A stretch of 64,000 nt of DNA from Synechococcus sp. CS-1325 (GTDB lineage Bacteria > Cyanobacteriota > Cyanobacteriia > PCC-6307 > Cyanobiaceae): positions 1-64,000 of the forward strand of contig JAHLYW010000043.1 of NCBI GenBank assembly GCA_025128135.1. The letters are read 5' to 3'. The translations under genes and the position numbers were made by a program. Below the pieces are notes generated by a model. That model did no database searches. It was not told the origin of the DNA and saw only the letters and a list, made by a program, of their open reading frames with translations. Shown piece after piece: positions 36,488-46,960 of the stretch (within the stretch, counting starts at the first letter, position 1; each line of letters opens with the position of its first letter).

Positions 36488-37093
36488 CTGAGCGGCTTCA
36501 CCCGGCCCCTGGCCCGCCTGATCGACCAGTTCGAGCGGCTGCCCGGCATCGGCCCCCGCACCGCCCAGCGGCTGGCGCTGCATCTGCTGAGGCAGCCGGA
36601 AGAACAGATCCGCAGCTTCGCCGACGCGCTGCTGGCGGCCCGCAGCCAGGTGGGCCAGTGCCGGCGCTGCTTCCACCTGTCGGCGGAGCCACTGTGTGAA
36701 ATCTGCCTCAACAACGAACGGCAGAATGGCCAGCTCTGCGTGGTCGCCGATTCCCGCGACCTGCTGGCCCTGGAGCGCACCCGGGAGTTCAAGGGGAGTT
36801 ACCACGTGCTGGGCGGATTGATCTCGCCGATGGATGGGGTGGGCCCGGAGCTGCTCCATGTCCAGCCCCTGGTGGAGCGGGTGGACCGCGAAGGCATCAC
36901 CGAGGTGATCCTGGCGCTCACCCCGAGCGTCGAAGGCGACACCACCAGCCTTTACCTGGCCAGGCTGCTGCGGCCGTTCTCACCGGTCAGCCGCATCGCC
37001 TACGGCCTGCCGGTTGGCAGCGAGCTTGAGTACGCCGATGAAATCACCCTGGCCCGGGCTCTGGAAGGACGGCGCAGGATGGACGAGCAATGA
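36488..37093 (+). CDS. recR: Recombination mediator protein RecR
   Basis: 201 residues from CTG 36488. [20 protein letters not shown] then [11 protein letters not shown] is the N-terminal helix-hairpin-helix, followed by the zinc finger [16 protein letters not shown] and the Toprim domain ([46 protein letters not shown]). RecR works with RecF/RecO in gap repair. Only CTG or ATT codons exist between the in-frame stop at 36461 and the domain; the first GTG (36650) would delete the HhH. The stop overlaps lipA as ATGA. Confidence 0.9.
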   Translation: MSGFTRPLARLIDQFERLPGIGPRTAQRLALHLLRQPEEQIRSFADALLAARSQVGQCRRCFHLSAEPLCEICLNNERQNGQLCVVADSRDLLALERTREFKGSYHVLGGLISPMDGVGPELLHVQPLVERVDREGITEVILALTPSVEGDTTSLYLARLLRPFSPVSRIAYGLPVGSELEYADEITLARALEGRRRMDEQ

Positions 37094-38025
37094 CCGGCAC
37101 GGAGAAGAAAGGAATGGGTCCGAGCAGCCGATACAGCGCCATCGCCCCGGCCGAGCGTCTGCCCGAGTGGCTGAGACGGCCGGTGGGGAACGCCTCTGAT
37201 CTGGAGACGGTTCAGGGGGTGGTGAAGCAGCAGCGACTCCACACGATCTGCGAGGAGGGCCGCTGCCCGAACCGGGGCGAGTGCTACGCGGCCGGCACGG
37301 CCACCTTCTTGCTGGGCGGTCCGATCTGCACCCGCAGCTGCGCCTTCTGCCAGGTGGAGAAGGGCCAGGCGCCGGTCCCCTTCGACGCCGGGGAGGCCGA
37401 ACGGGTGGCGGAAGCGGTGGAGGCCCTGGGCCTTCGCTACGTGGTGCTCACCGCCGTCGCCCGCGATGACCTGGCCGACCATGGCGCCAGCCTGTTCACC
37501 GGCACGATGGCCGCGATCCGGCGCCGCACGCCCCAGGTGTCGATCGAGCTGCTCACCCCCGACTTCTGGGGTGGCCACCGCAGCGAAGCCGAGGGGCTGG
37601 CCGCCCAGCGACGGCGCCTCGGCACGGTGCTGGAGGCGGGGCCGGTGTGCTTCAACCACAATCTGGAAACGGTCCGGCGCCTCCAGGGGGAGGTGCGTCG
37701 CGGTGCCACCTACGAGCGCTCCCTGGGCCTGCTGGCCGCCGCCCGCCAGCTGGCTCCCGCCATCCCGACCAAATCGGGGTTGATGCTGGGACTCGGCGAA
37801 ACAGCAGACGAAGTGATCGAAGCATTGGCGGATCTTCGCCAGGCCGGCTGTGAACGGCTCACCCTGGGGCAGTATCTGCGGCCCTCCCTGGCCCATCTAC
37901 CCGTGCAGCGCTATTGGGAACCCGAGCAATTCGTTCGCTTCGGCGAGGTTGCAAAACAGCTGGGATTCAGCCAGGTGCGCAGTGGGCCGCTGGTGCGCAG
38001 CAGCTACCACGCCGGGGAGGATTGA
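37090..38025 (+). CDS. lipA: Lipoyl synthase
   Basis: 311-residue radical SAM enzyme that inserts two sulfurs into octanoyl groups. The auxiliary-cluster cysteines are in [14 protein letters not shown]; the SAM cluster is [35 protein letters not shown] and TLGQYLRPS are also conserved, and the C-terminal RSSYHA supplies the serine that ligates the auxiliary cluster. The ATG overlaps the recR stop by 4 bases. Length is normal. Confidence 0.96.
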   Translation: MTGTEKKGMGPSSRYSAIAPAERLPEWLRRPVGNASDLETVQGVVKQQRLHTICEEGRCPNRGECYAAGTATFLLGGPICTRSCAFCQVEKGQAPVPFDAGEAERVAEAVEALGLRYVVLTAVARDDLADHGASLFTGTMAAIRRRTPQVSIELLTPDFWGGHRSEAEGLAAQRRRLGTVLEAGPVCFNHNLETVRRLQGEVRRGATYERSLGLLAAARQLAPAIPTKSGLMLGLGETADEVIEALADLRQAGCERLTLGQYLRPSLAHLPVQRYWEPEQFVRFGEVAKQLGFSQVRSGPLVRSSYHAGED

Positions 38026-38031
38026 AGAGCA

Positions 38032-40307
<2,276 letters not shown>

Positions 40308-40524
40308 AACAGCCAGATCCATTCTGCCAAGCTGATTGAGCGGTTTATTCCAGATGAACCGGCGCTGACCAGCTGCATTCTCACCAGCAGGTCGATCTGC
40401 AGCAGGTGGTTCTCCGGAGCTCGAAGCTGGCAGGCTCAGAAGTTCCTCACTTCTTAACCTTCAAGGCCTCAAGCTTGCCTGGCGGATCGCTAAGATCATT
40501 GTCTGGATTCTGGAGTTTCAAGCG

Positions 40525-41286
40525 GTGACGTATTGCATCGGTTACTGGCTGGAGAAAGGGCTCGTCCTGGCATCAGATTCACGCACCAATGCAGGAGTTG
40601 ATTATATCTCAAGCTACAGCAAGATGCATGTTTTTCAGCCGGCTGCCGATCGGATCTTCGTCCTTCTTGCTGCGGGCAATCTAGCCACAACCCAGGCTGT
40701 GATCAGCTGGATTCACCGCGATCTCGATCAGAAGATCGAAGCTACACCTGCAGCCAATAAAGACCTCCGATCATGCCAGTACCTCTTTGAAGCAGCCAGC
40801 TATGTCGGTCGTGTGAGTGTGGCTGTGCAACAGGAAAATGCTCCTGCTTTGCAGCAAGCTGGAGCCAGTGCCGGAGCTTCCTTCATCCTGGGCGGGCAGA
40901 TCAGAGGGGAGGCCCATGGCCTGTACCTGATCTATGCTCAGGGCAATGCAATCAAGGCAACACGCGAAACTCCATACCTGCAGATCGGTGAAACAAAGTA
41001 TGGGAAACCACCGCTCGATAATGTGGGGCATTCCAATCTTTCCCTGGAGGATGCTGCCCGGCTTTGCCTGATTTCAGAAGTTCTCACCCAGCGATCCAAC
41101 CTCACCGTGGGTCCGCCCTTCGAGCTGGCCCTCATTCCACGGAATCACCTGGCGATCAGCCATCAGCTCAAGCTGGATGGGGATGCTCCAGAGCTTACTG
41201 CCATGATCGAAACCTGGAGTGACGCCCAGAGGGAGGCGCTCTACCGCCTGCCTCATTTCTCCTGGGAGCATTCGGCGGCATCCTGA
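40525..41286 (+). CDS. Anbu-type proteasome homologue
   Basis: 253 residues beginning (M)TYCIGYWLEKGLVLASDSRT followed by NAGVDYISSYSKMHVF, the Anbu (COG3484) opening. Once the initiator residue is removed, Thr1 would be the nucleophile with Asp17 and Lys32 as partners, as in proteasome-type Ntn hydrolases. Later VLLAAGNLATTQAVISWI and FILGGQIRGEAHGLYLIYAQ also fit. Anbu forms open ring assemblies of unclear function and is usually found with ATP-grasp, alpha-E and transglutaminase-like genes; none are near. GTG start. Base composition is less GC-rich than its neighbours. Confidence 0.9.
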   Translation: MTYCIGYWLEKGLVLASDSRTNAGVDYISSYSKMHVFQPAADRIFVLLAAGNLATTQAVISWIHRDLDQKIEATPAANKDLRSCQYLFEAASYVGRVSVAVQQENAPALQQAGASAGASFILGGQIRGEAHGLYLIYAQGNAIKATRETPYLQIGETKYGKPPLDNVGHSNLSLEDAARLCLISEVLTQRSNLTVGPPFELALIPRNHLAISHQLKLDGDAPELTAMIETWSDAQREALYRLPHFSWEHSAAS

Positions 41287-41326
41287 CGCCGCAATCAGCC
41301 CACCCCAATCACTCTCTCCTGCTCCT

Positions 41327-41396
41327 ATTGGTGTAGTGGGATTGGTGTAGTGGGGTTGGTGAAGTGGAATCGGTGTAGTGGGATTGGTGTAGTGGA
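41327..41396 (+). repeat. Five tandem copies of a 14-bp repeat
   Basis: Units start at 41327, 41341, 41355, 41369 and 41383, consensus ATTGGTGTAGTGGG. Copies 1 and 2 are identical; 3 has three changes, 4 and 5 one each. The array is noncoding, 40 bases downstream of the Anbu-type gene, in a 359-base gap before the DUF4239 gene. The rest of this gap holds no convincing ORF. Confidence 0.95.
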
Positions 41397-41645
41397 AAAG
41401 ACTGAAGCCCATAAGACAATAACTCTGAGGAGTGAGTGGATTGTCGATGCGGCAAGTTCAGTTGGTATGGACAGGCAAGCCTGACGGCTCAACACGTGGT
41501 ATTCTCAGAATAATGATGATCATGTTTCAAGGTTGCATGCCTTCATTTGTTCTGGACGAACAGGATCTCGTCCTGGCGTGAGCAGCACCGACAGGACCCC
41601 CTGCTTGCAAAGCCAACTTTCACTGCTGTCCTGATTTGATTGAGC

Positions 41646-42425
41646 ATGGAATTCCTAGCCGTATCACTCCTGTCAGCAACACTGCTGGGTCTGGGCATGG
41701 CTGGAAGTATCGAAACTGGCTATCGAATCGGGCGGCGGCGATTAATCAGAGATCCCGAAAGAAAGATCGAAGGATTTAGCGCCGTTGAGAACTCTATCTT
41801 TGGAATTCTAGGGCTGCTCCTGGCTTTCACGTTTACTGGAACACTATCTCGCTACGAGAATCGGGTCCATCTGGTATTAAAGGAAGCCAACGCTATTTCA
41901 ACCGCCTACCATCATCTCGATGCACTGCCGAAGCAAGATCAAGCGAAGTTGCGGCCACTCTACAAAGATTATGTTCAATCGCGTATCCAAGTCTTCCGAT
42001 ACTATGATGATCGAGAACGATCGAATGCCTACTTCCGCCAAAGTCTTGCCCTGCAAGACAAGATCTGGGTCATTGCCAGTGCCTCTGTTCTACAGGATAA
42101 AAATCCAGGAATCATCACTCTTGTCCTGACATCAACCGGCGAGATGATGAATGTTGCCAACGAACGGCTGCAGGCGACTCGCACCCATCCACCGCTGATT
42201 GTTTACATCTTGCTGTTTGCTCTCGCCTTGGCTTCTGCCTTTATGGTTGGCCAGGATATGTCCGTAAATTCAAAACGGCCGCTCTTTTATATGATTATTT
42301 TCTGCCTGACCATATCCCTCATCACCTTCATCATTATTGACCTGGAAAACCCACGGGTTGGCCTGACAAGAATCAACATCCAAGGAGACAAGATCCTTTT
42401 GGAAACCTTGTCCCACATGAAATAA
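41646..42425 (+). CDS. DUF4239-like (bestrophin-like) membrane protein
   Basis: 259 residues from ATG 41646 (a TTG two codons upstream is possible). One N-terminal helix (LAVSLLSATLLGLGMAGSIE), a second at about 50-70 (SIFGILGLLLAFTFTGTLSR), a soluble middle with YHHLDALPKQDQAKLRPLYKDY, and two C-terminal helices (PPLIVYILLFALALASAFMV; RPLFYMIIFCLTISLITFII) followed by IDLENPRVGLTRI. This layout, including the final DxENPRxG, is the DUF4239 pattern. The gene is AT-richer than the surroundings, suggesting transfer. Function unknown. Confidence 0.82.
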   Translation: MEFLAVSLLSATLLGLGMAGSIETGYRIGRRRLIRDPERKIEGFSAVENSIFGILGLLLAFTFTGTLSRYENRVHLVLKEANAISTAYHHLDALPKQDQAKLRPLYKDYVQSRIQVFRYYDDRERSNAYFRQSLALQDKIWVIASASVLQDKNPGIITLVLTSTGEMMNVANERLQATRTHPPLIVYILLFALALASAFMVGQDMSVNSKRPLFYMIIFCLTISLITFIIIDLENPRVGLTRINIQGDKILLETLSHMK

Positions 42426-42666
42426 GGTTGGTTCTCCCTCCAGGTGCACCCTCCCGGTGGGATGAAAACCAGCCCGGCAAGGCATCACTAGATGGCCTCC
42501 AGAGGTACGGGGCTGCCGATGTCGTCGCCCATGCTCAACTACAGCCGTACCAGGAGTCATTCAGGGTGGAAGCCGAGCGCTGAACCGGCGGGAGAGCGAT
42601 CTGCACCAATGAACCAGGAAGTCCTGGTCGATGCAGTCGAGCCCCCGGGGCTATCCGCTGCCGAGC

Positions 42667-44034
42667 TCAGCGATCGGCTTCGATCAGGGCCTCGATCCGC
42701 CCGGCGTCCACAGCCGCCTGGAGGCTGGCGTGGTCGCGCTCCGTCTGGTCGGCATAGGCAATGGCGAAGCGTTCGATCGCCCGGTCGGCCGCCTCTCCCA
42801 CACCCAGGTAGCCGCTGATCGTGGCAGCGTCTCCGCCGCGGGCGTGGGCACGGGCCAGCGACCAGCCGCAGTAGTCGGCGTAATGCTGGAGTCGCAGGGG
42901 GGAGATGTCCTCGATCGGGTACGACATTTTCATGTCACGCAGCTGCCGCACGAAATAGTCGTTGCCGATCCGGCTGCGGAACCAGCCGAGAAACAGATCG
43001 CTGCCGGATTGCATCAGCCGCTGGCCCATCACCACGCGCTGGCCGTGGTTGGGCAGGGTGCTGGGCAGGGTGTAGGGCTCCAGCACCGACGGGTTGGCCT
43101 GCTTGATCTGCAGGATCAGGGGATGGCCATCCTCGGAGAAGTAGAGAGCCACCAGGCAGCGGGTGCCGACACTGCCGATTCCCACCACCTTGAGGGCCAC
43201 ATCCTCGAGGGTGTAGCGATCCAGCAACACACGCCGCTCATCGGACAGGGAGAGTCGATAGTCCTCCAGGTCTTCGCTGATCCGCTGCTCCAGTTCTCCA
43301 TGGCAGACATGGGTGAGCACGGGAGGTTGGTCGGTGAGCCGGCAATGGCCATCCGCCAGGGTGGTGATCTTCGGAAACAGGTGATGGGCAATCCGCCGGC
43401 GAGCCTTGGCAGTGAGTGATTGGCGCGACTTTCTGATGGCCTTGGTCGGTGCGGCCTCGATCAGATCGTCGGCATCGAAACGGGCATACCAGACCTCCAG
43501 TGGGCTGGCCTCGACGTACTCCCGCAGATGCTGCCGGTAGGAGCGGACGCTGCGCCGGGCGGCTTTACGGCAATCCGCTTCGGAATGGTTGTTGTCGCGG
43601 CCCGCCAGCACGAAGCTGGTGGCCAGACGCTTCACATCCCACTCCCAGGGGGCCGGGTGGGCCTCATCAAAATCATTGAGATCAAAGATCAGATTCCGCT
43701 CCGCCGTGGCAAAGAGCCCGAAGTTCAGCAGGTGGCAATCCCCGCAGGCCCACACCTGGATACCGGAGCGCGGCAGCAGGCTCAGGTCATGGGCCATCAG
43801 CGCCGAGGAACCCCGCATGAAGGTGAAGGGGGAGCGGAGCATCCGGCCGATGCGAATCGGAATCAGCTCCTGCACCCGCCCCGCATTGGAGGCTTCCAGC
43901 AGGGCGATCGGATCACGGCTCCCCAGCAGGGAAGACCATTCCGCCTGGGCCGAGCGGGGAACCGCCGAGCGCAGCGCCTTTCCCCTGGCCAGGCGCTGAG
44001 CGGCGGGGTTGGACCCCGCCCAGGAAGGACTCAA
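42667..44034 (-). CDS. DUF2252 family protein
   Basis: 455 residues with the DUF2252 pattern: ELIPIRIGRMLRSPFTFMRG, QVWACGDCHLLNFGLF, IFDLNDFDEAHPAPWEWDVK, RLATSF, and later DVALKVVGIGSVGTRCLVAL, then QIKQANPSVLEPY. The GDxHxxNFG and NDFDE motifs resemble the catalytic loop of aminoglycoside-phosphotransferase-like kinases, so a kinase fold is possible; activity is unknown. TTG start at 44034. The ClC gene lies 68 bases upstream on the same strand. About 240 bases downstream (42426-42666) hold no gene I can support. Confidence 0.88.
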   Translation of the reverse strand: MSPSWAGSNPAAQRLARGKALRSAVPRSAQAEWSSLLGSRDPIALLEASNAGRVQELIPIRIGRMLRSPFTFMRGSSALMAHDLSLLPRSGIQVWACGDCHLLNFGLFATAERNLIFDLNDFDEAHPAPWEWDVKRLATSFVLAGRDNNHSEADCRKAARRSVRSYRQHLREYVEASPLEVWYARFDADDLIEAAPTKAIRKSRQSLTAKARRRIAHHLFPKITTLADGHCRLTDQPPVLTHVCHGELEQRISEDLEDYRLSLSDERRVLLDRYTLEDVALKVVGIGSVGTRCLVALYFSEDGHPLILQIKQANPSVLEPYTLPSTLPNHGQRVVMGQRLMQSGSDLFLGWFRSRIGNDYFVRQLRDMKMSYPIEDISPLRLQHYADYCGWSLARAHARGGDAATISGYLGVGEAADRAIERFAIAYADQTERDHASLQAAVDAGRIEALIEADR

Positions 44035-44102
44035 AACGATGATCCGGCTCAGGTGGCGCCCATCGTCCCATGACTGCCCTTGTTCAGATGGTCACACCAG
44101 CG

Positions 44103-45452
44103 TCAGCCCTTGAGGCGGCTGGCCTCTTCCAGCGTCAGGGAGAGCACGGAGATTCCCCGGCTTGCCCAGGCTCCGGCGGCCACCGCCACCCCCACCGTGG
44201 CCAGGCAGGTGAGGGTGGCCATGGTGGGGCCGCCCACCCCCAGCACCATCGCCATGGCGGTGAACGGCAAGCGGTAGCCACCGGCGATCCCGGCCGCCGC
44301 CCCGGCGGCACCGGCCAGATCGGGGGGCACCCCGAAGGCCGCGGCGAACACCCGGCCGGCGATGTCGCCGATCGCCAGGAACGGCACGAAGACGCCCCCA
44401 CAGCCTCCGGCCGCGACCGCCGCCGTGGTGGCGGCGGCCCGCAGCAGGGCAAGGGCCAGCAGGGTGAGGGGGGTGGCGGCCGGTGTGGTCTCGGCCCAGA
44501 CGATCGCCGCACCACCGGGTCCGAAGGCCGCCGCCGGCGTGGCGATCCAGCCGGTGACCAGCGCAATCGCCAGCATGGCAAGGGCTCCGAGGGCCAGCTT
44601 TCGCCACGGTTGGGCCTTCCAGCCCCGGGCCCAGTAGATGGTCTTGCCGGCGAGCGCCGTGACGGCCCCGGCAATGGCGCCGATCAGGAGGGCCGCTGCC
44701 ACCGCATCCCAGAGGTCGGCCGGGGGCACTTTCGGCACCACCAGGCTGATCAGAGCCAGTTGAAACTTGACGTTGATCCCCCAGCCCACCAGGCCACCGG
44801 CCAGGGCCGCCGCCACGCGATCGGCGCTGAACGGCACCTGGCGGCGACGACCCAGCTCGAGCATGAAACAGGTCCCCACCAGGGGGATCCCCATCAGGGC
44901 CGCCACCCCGGCGGCCCCCCCTCCCACGGCCAGGGGCCGCAGCAACGGCCGCAGCCATGGTCGCCACCGGCCCATCCAGGCTGCTGCGGCCACCCCCAGG
45001 TGGGCGGCAGGCGACTCGGTTCCCATGGCGCCGCCGAAGCCGACGGTGGCCAGGATCGCCAGGGCCCGCACCGGCGCCAGCCACCAGGGGAAGCGCTCCT
45101 CCTCCCCCGCCGTGGCCAGCACATCGGCGGTGAGATCGGCGCGGGCCGCATCACCCGGGAAGGTGGTCCAGATCCGCAGCGCCCTGGGCACCGGCACTCC
45201 GGCCAGGGGGAGCAACGGCAGCCGACCGGCCCCCTCACCCTGGGCCAACCCCTGCAGCACCAGCACCGCCAGGGCGATGCCCAGCACGGGCAGGGCCAGC
45301 AGCCAGCCGGGTTCGAGCTGCCAGACCCGCGCCAGGCTGAATTTGATCAGTTCTGTGACCAGAACGGCTGCCGCCGCACCTGCCAGGCCACCAAGAACCC
45401 CACCGGCAGCGCCGGTGAGGCCTCGTAGAGCGAGCTGTGACAACGGCTGCAT
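44103..45452 (-). CDS. ClC-type chloride channel or antiporter
   Basis: 449 residues, about 10-12 hydrophobic helices. GGAMGTESPAAHLGVAAAAW is a version of the GREGP gating loop with the glutamate kept; GGCGGVFVPFLAIGDIAGRV matches the GGxxxPxLxxG anion-filter region, and GGYRLPFTAMAMVLGVGG the following helix. The GSGIP-like selectivity loop near the start is replaced by PLLPLAGVPVP, so ion preference is uncertain. ATG at 45452; 148 bases separate it from the porin gene upstream on the same strand. Confidence 0.85.
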   Translation of the reverse strand: MQPLSQLALRGLTGAAGGVLGGLAGAAAAVLVTELIKFSLARVWQLEPGWLLALPVLGIALAVLVLQGLAQGEGAGRLPLLPLAGVPVPRALRIWTTFPGDAARADLTADVLATAGEEERFPWWLAPVRALAILATVGFGGAMGTESPAAHLGVAAAAWMGRWRPWLRPLLRPLAVGGGAAGVAALMGIPLVGTCFMLELGRRRQVPFSADRVAAALAGGLVGWGINVKFQLALISLVVPKVPPADLWDAVAAALLIGAIAGAVTALAGKTIYWARGWKAQPWRKLALGALAMLAIALVTGWIATPAAAFGPGGAAIVWAETTPAATPLTLLALALLRAAATTAAVAAGGCGGVFVPFLAIGDIAGRVFAAAFGVPPDLAGAAGAAAGIAGGYRLPFTAMAMVLGVGGPTMATLTCLATVGVAVAAGAWASRGISVLSLTLEEASRLKG

Positions 45453-45600
45453 GGCATGAGGAATCGCCCCAAAACCATCCTGGGCAGGATTAAGAATGCC
45501 CTAAGGGCTGATCGAAGCAGTGTCACAACAGGAAAGGCCTGAAGCGTGGCAACAGGGCTGACGACGATCCCAGTGGAGAAGGAGCCGCTCCGGAGGTGGT

Positions 45601-46932
45601 TCAGAACCGCAGCGTTGCCCGAAGCAGTCCAGCCCAGACGCCGAGTGTGGCGTCCGTCGATCCAACGGGGAACAGCAGTGCCTGGGATGGATCATCGCTG
45701 GCTGTCATGGCCCCCCGAGGGCGGGTCAACCAGAACACGGCAGGCGTCAAGCTGAGCTCGTCACTCACCACAATCCGGTAATAGAGCTCATAAGCCAGGC
45801 CTCGATCGTCGATGGGCCTGGTCCCCGATGCCTGGATGGCCGTCACATGGGCGGGTGACCCCACAGCGAATCCCAGGCTGTTGCCCTGGCGGAGCACATC
45901 ACTCCAGACCAGCCCGGTGTACCAGGACTGGGTACGCAGCCCCGACACGTTCGCCACCGGATAGGCACCGAAACGAAAGCTGTCCTGACCCAAGCCAACG
46001 CTGATCGAGGGGATCCACCTTGACCGCCGAGGTTGCCAGTACCCCGCCACCGACCAGGACTGGAGCGATCCATCGCGCGCCCCTGCGGCCAGGAGGCTGG
46101 CCAGTGGCGTCCCCCTCAGCCTCACCTGGGGGCCGCTGAAGGTATAGGCCCCGGTGATGTTCCACTGGGGCCTGGTCAGGGCCAGCTGGAGGGTGCTGGT
46201 TTGGGAGGAGACAGGAGAGAACAGGCCACCACCTTGAGGGGATCCACCGGCGCGTTCGGCCACGTAGGCATAGCCGAGGCTGAATCCCTGCAGCACACCC
46301 CGGGGCTGCCACCAGGCACCGAAGCCGCCACCGGATCGCTTGCTGTAGGCACCGGGGGCACCGGCGTACTGAAACAGATCGAGAATGGGCGAGTCGTTAT
46401 AGACACTCGGCCAGACGGGGAGCATATCGAGCTGGCTGATGATGCCACCCACACTGATGCGGAGCTCGGGGCTGAGCGGAACCTGCAGATAGGCCCGGTT
46501 GACACTGATCGGATTGTCGGATGCGAAATCGAGGCGCGTCAGCGGAGTTGGTGGATTGGAGAAGAAACCGGAGGCGCCGAAGTTGCCGCTTCTGAAGCGG
46601 ACCCTGAGCAGATCCTGCCCCGTGAAACTCGTGTCGATCGTGACCCGAGCGTCATGGTTGACGCTGAGTGCGTTGAGCAGGGGAAAACCCAGGGCTGTAT
46701 TGGAACCCCTGTCGACAACGTCGCCCTCAAAACTGAGGGCGCCCATCGCCGTATTCACCTGGGCATGAATGATGGTGGTAGGGGTGAAGTCCTCTGGCTC
46801 CTGAGCCCTGAGCGGCTGGACGTCTGTTGCCACGGCCATCGCAAGAGCAAACGCCACGACAGCGCCTGGGGCTGGCTCTCGCAGCCACAGATCTGCTGAG
46901 AACTTCCCTGACCACGAAACCAGCCGTCCCAC
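45601..46932 (-). CDS. Cyanobacterial outer-membrane porin (iron-uptake-porin-like, no SLH domain)
   Basis: 443 residues from GTG 46932, with a signal peptide ending near PLRAQ. The mature part is all beta: LLRVRFRSGNFGASGFF, RAYLQVPLSPELRISVGGII, WNITGAYTFSGPQVRLR, and a C-terminal LRATLRF ending in aromatic Phe as outer membrane barrels do. It resembles the OprB/iron-uptake porins of cyanobacteria but lacks the N-terminal SLH domain. It follows the Fe-S/cNMP-fold gene by 28 bases and is probably in its operon. Confidence 0.75.
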   Translation of the reverse strand: MGRLVSWSGKFSADLWLREPAPGAVVAFALAMAVATDVQPLRAQEPEDFTPTTIIHAQVNTAMGALSFEGDVVDRGSNTALGFPLLNALSVNHDARVTIDTSFTGQDLLRVRFRSGNFGASGFFSNPPTPLTRLDFASDNPISVNRAYLQVPLSPELRISVGGIISQLDMLPVWPSVYNDSPILDLFQYAGAPGAYSKRSGGGFGAWWQPRGVLQGFSLGYAYVAERAGGSPQGGGLFSPVSSQTSTLQLALTRPQWNITGAYTFSGPQVRLRGTPLASLLAAGARDGSLQSWSVAGYWQPRRSRWIPSISVGLGQDSFRFGAYPVANVSGLRTQSWYTGLVWSDVLRQGNSLGFAVGSPAHVTAIQASGTRPIDDRGLAYELYYRIVVSDELSLTPAVFWLTRPRGAMTASDDPSQALLFPVGSTDATLGVWAGLLRATLRF

Positions 46933-46960
46933 CGATTGCCGGGGCCAACGGCCGTGCCGC

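Noticed and set aside
41327..41396. CRISPR array reading of the tandem repeat
   Set aside because: The 14-bp units are directly adjacent with no spacers.
44070..45428. Plus-strand frame of 452 codons opposite the ClC gene
   Set aside because: Gly/Arg/His/Gln-rich, no fold signals; the ClC gene on the minus strand has clear membrane helices and motifs.
45570..45600. Terminator hairpin downstream of the porin
   Set aside because: GGAGC-C-GCTCC has an impossible one-base loop and no T-run.
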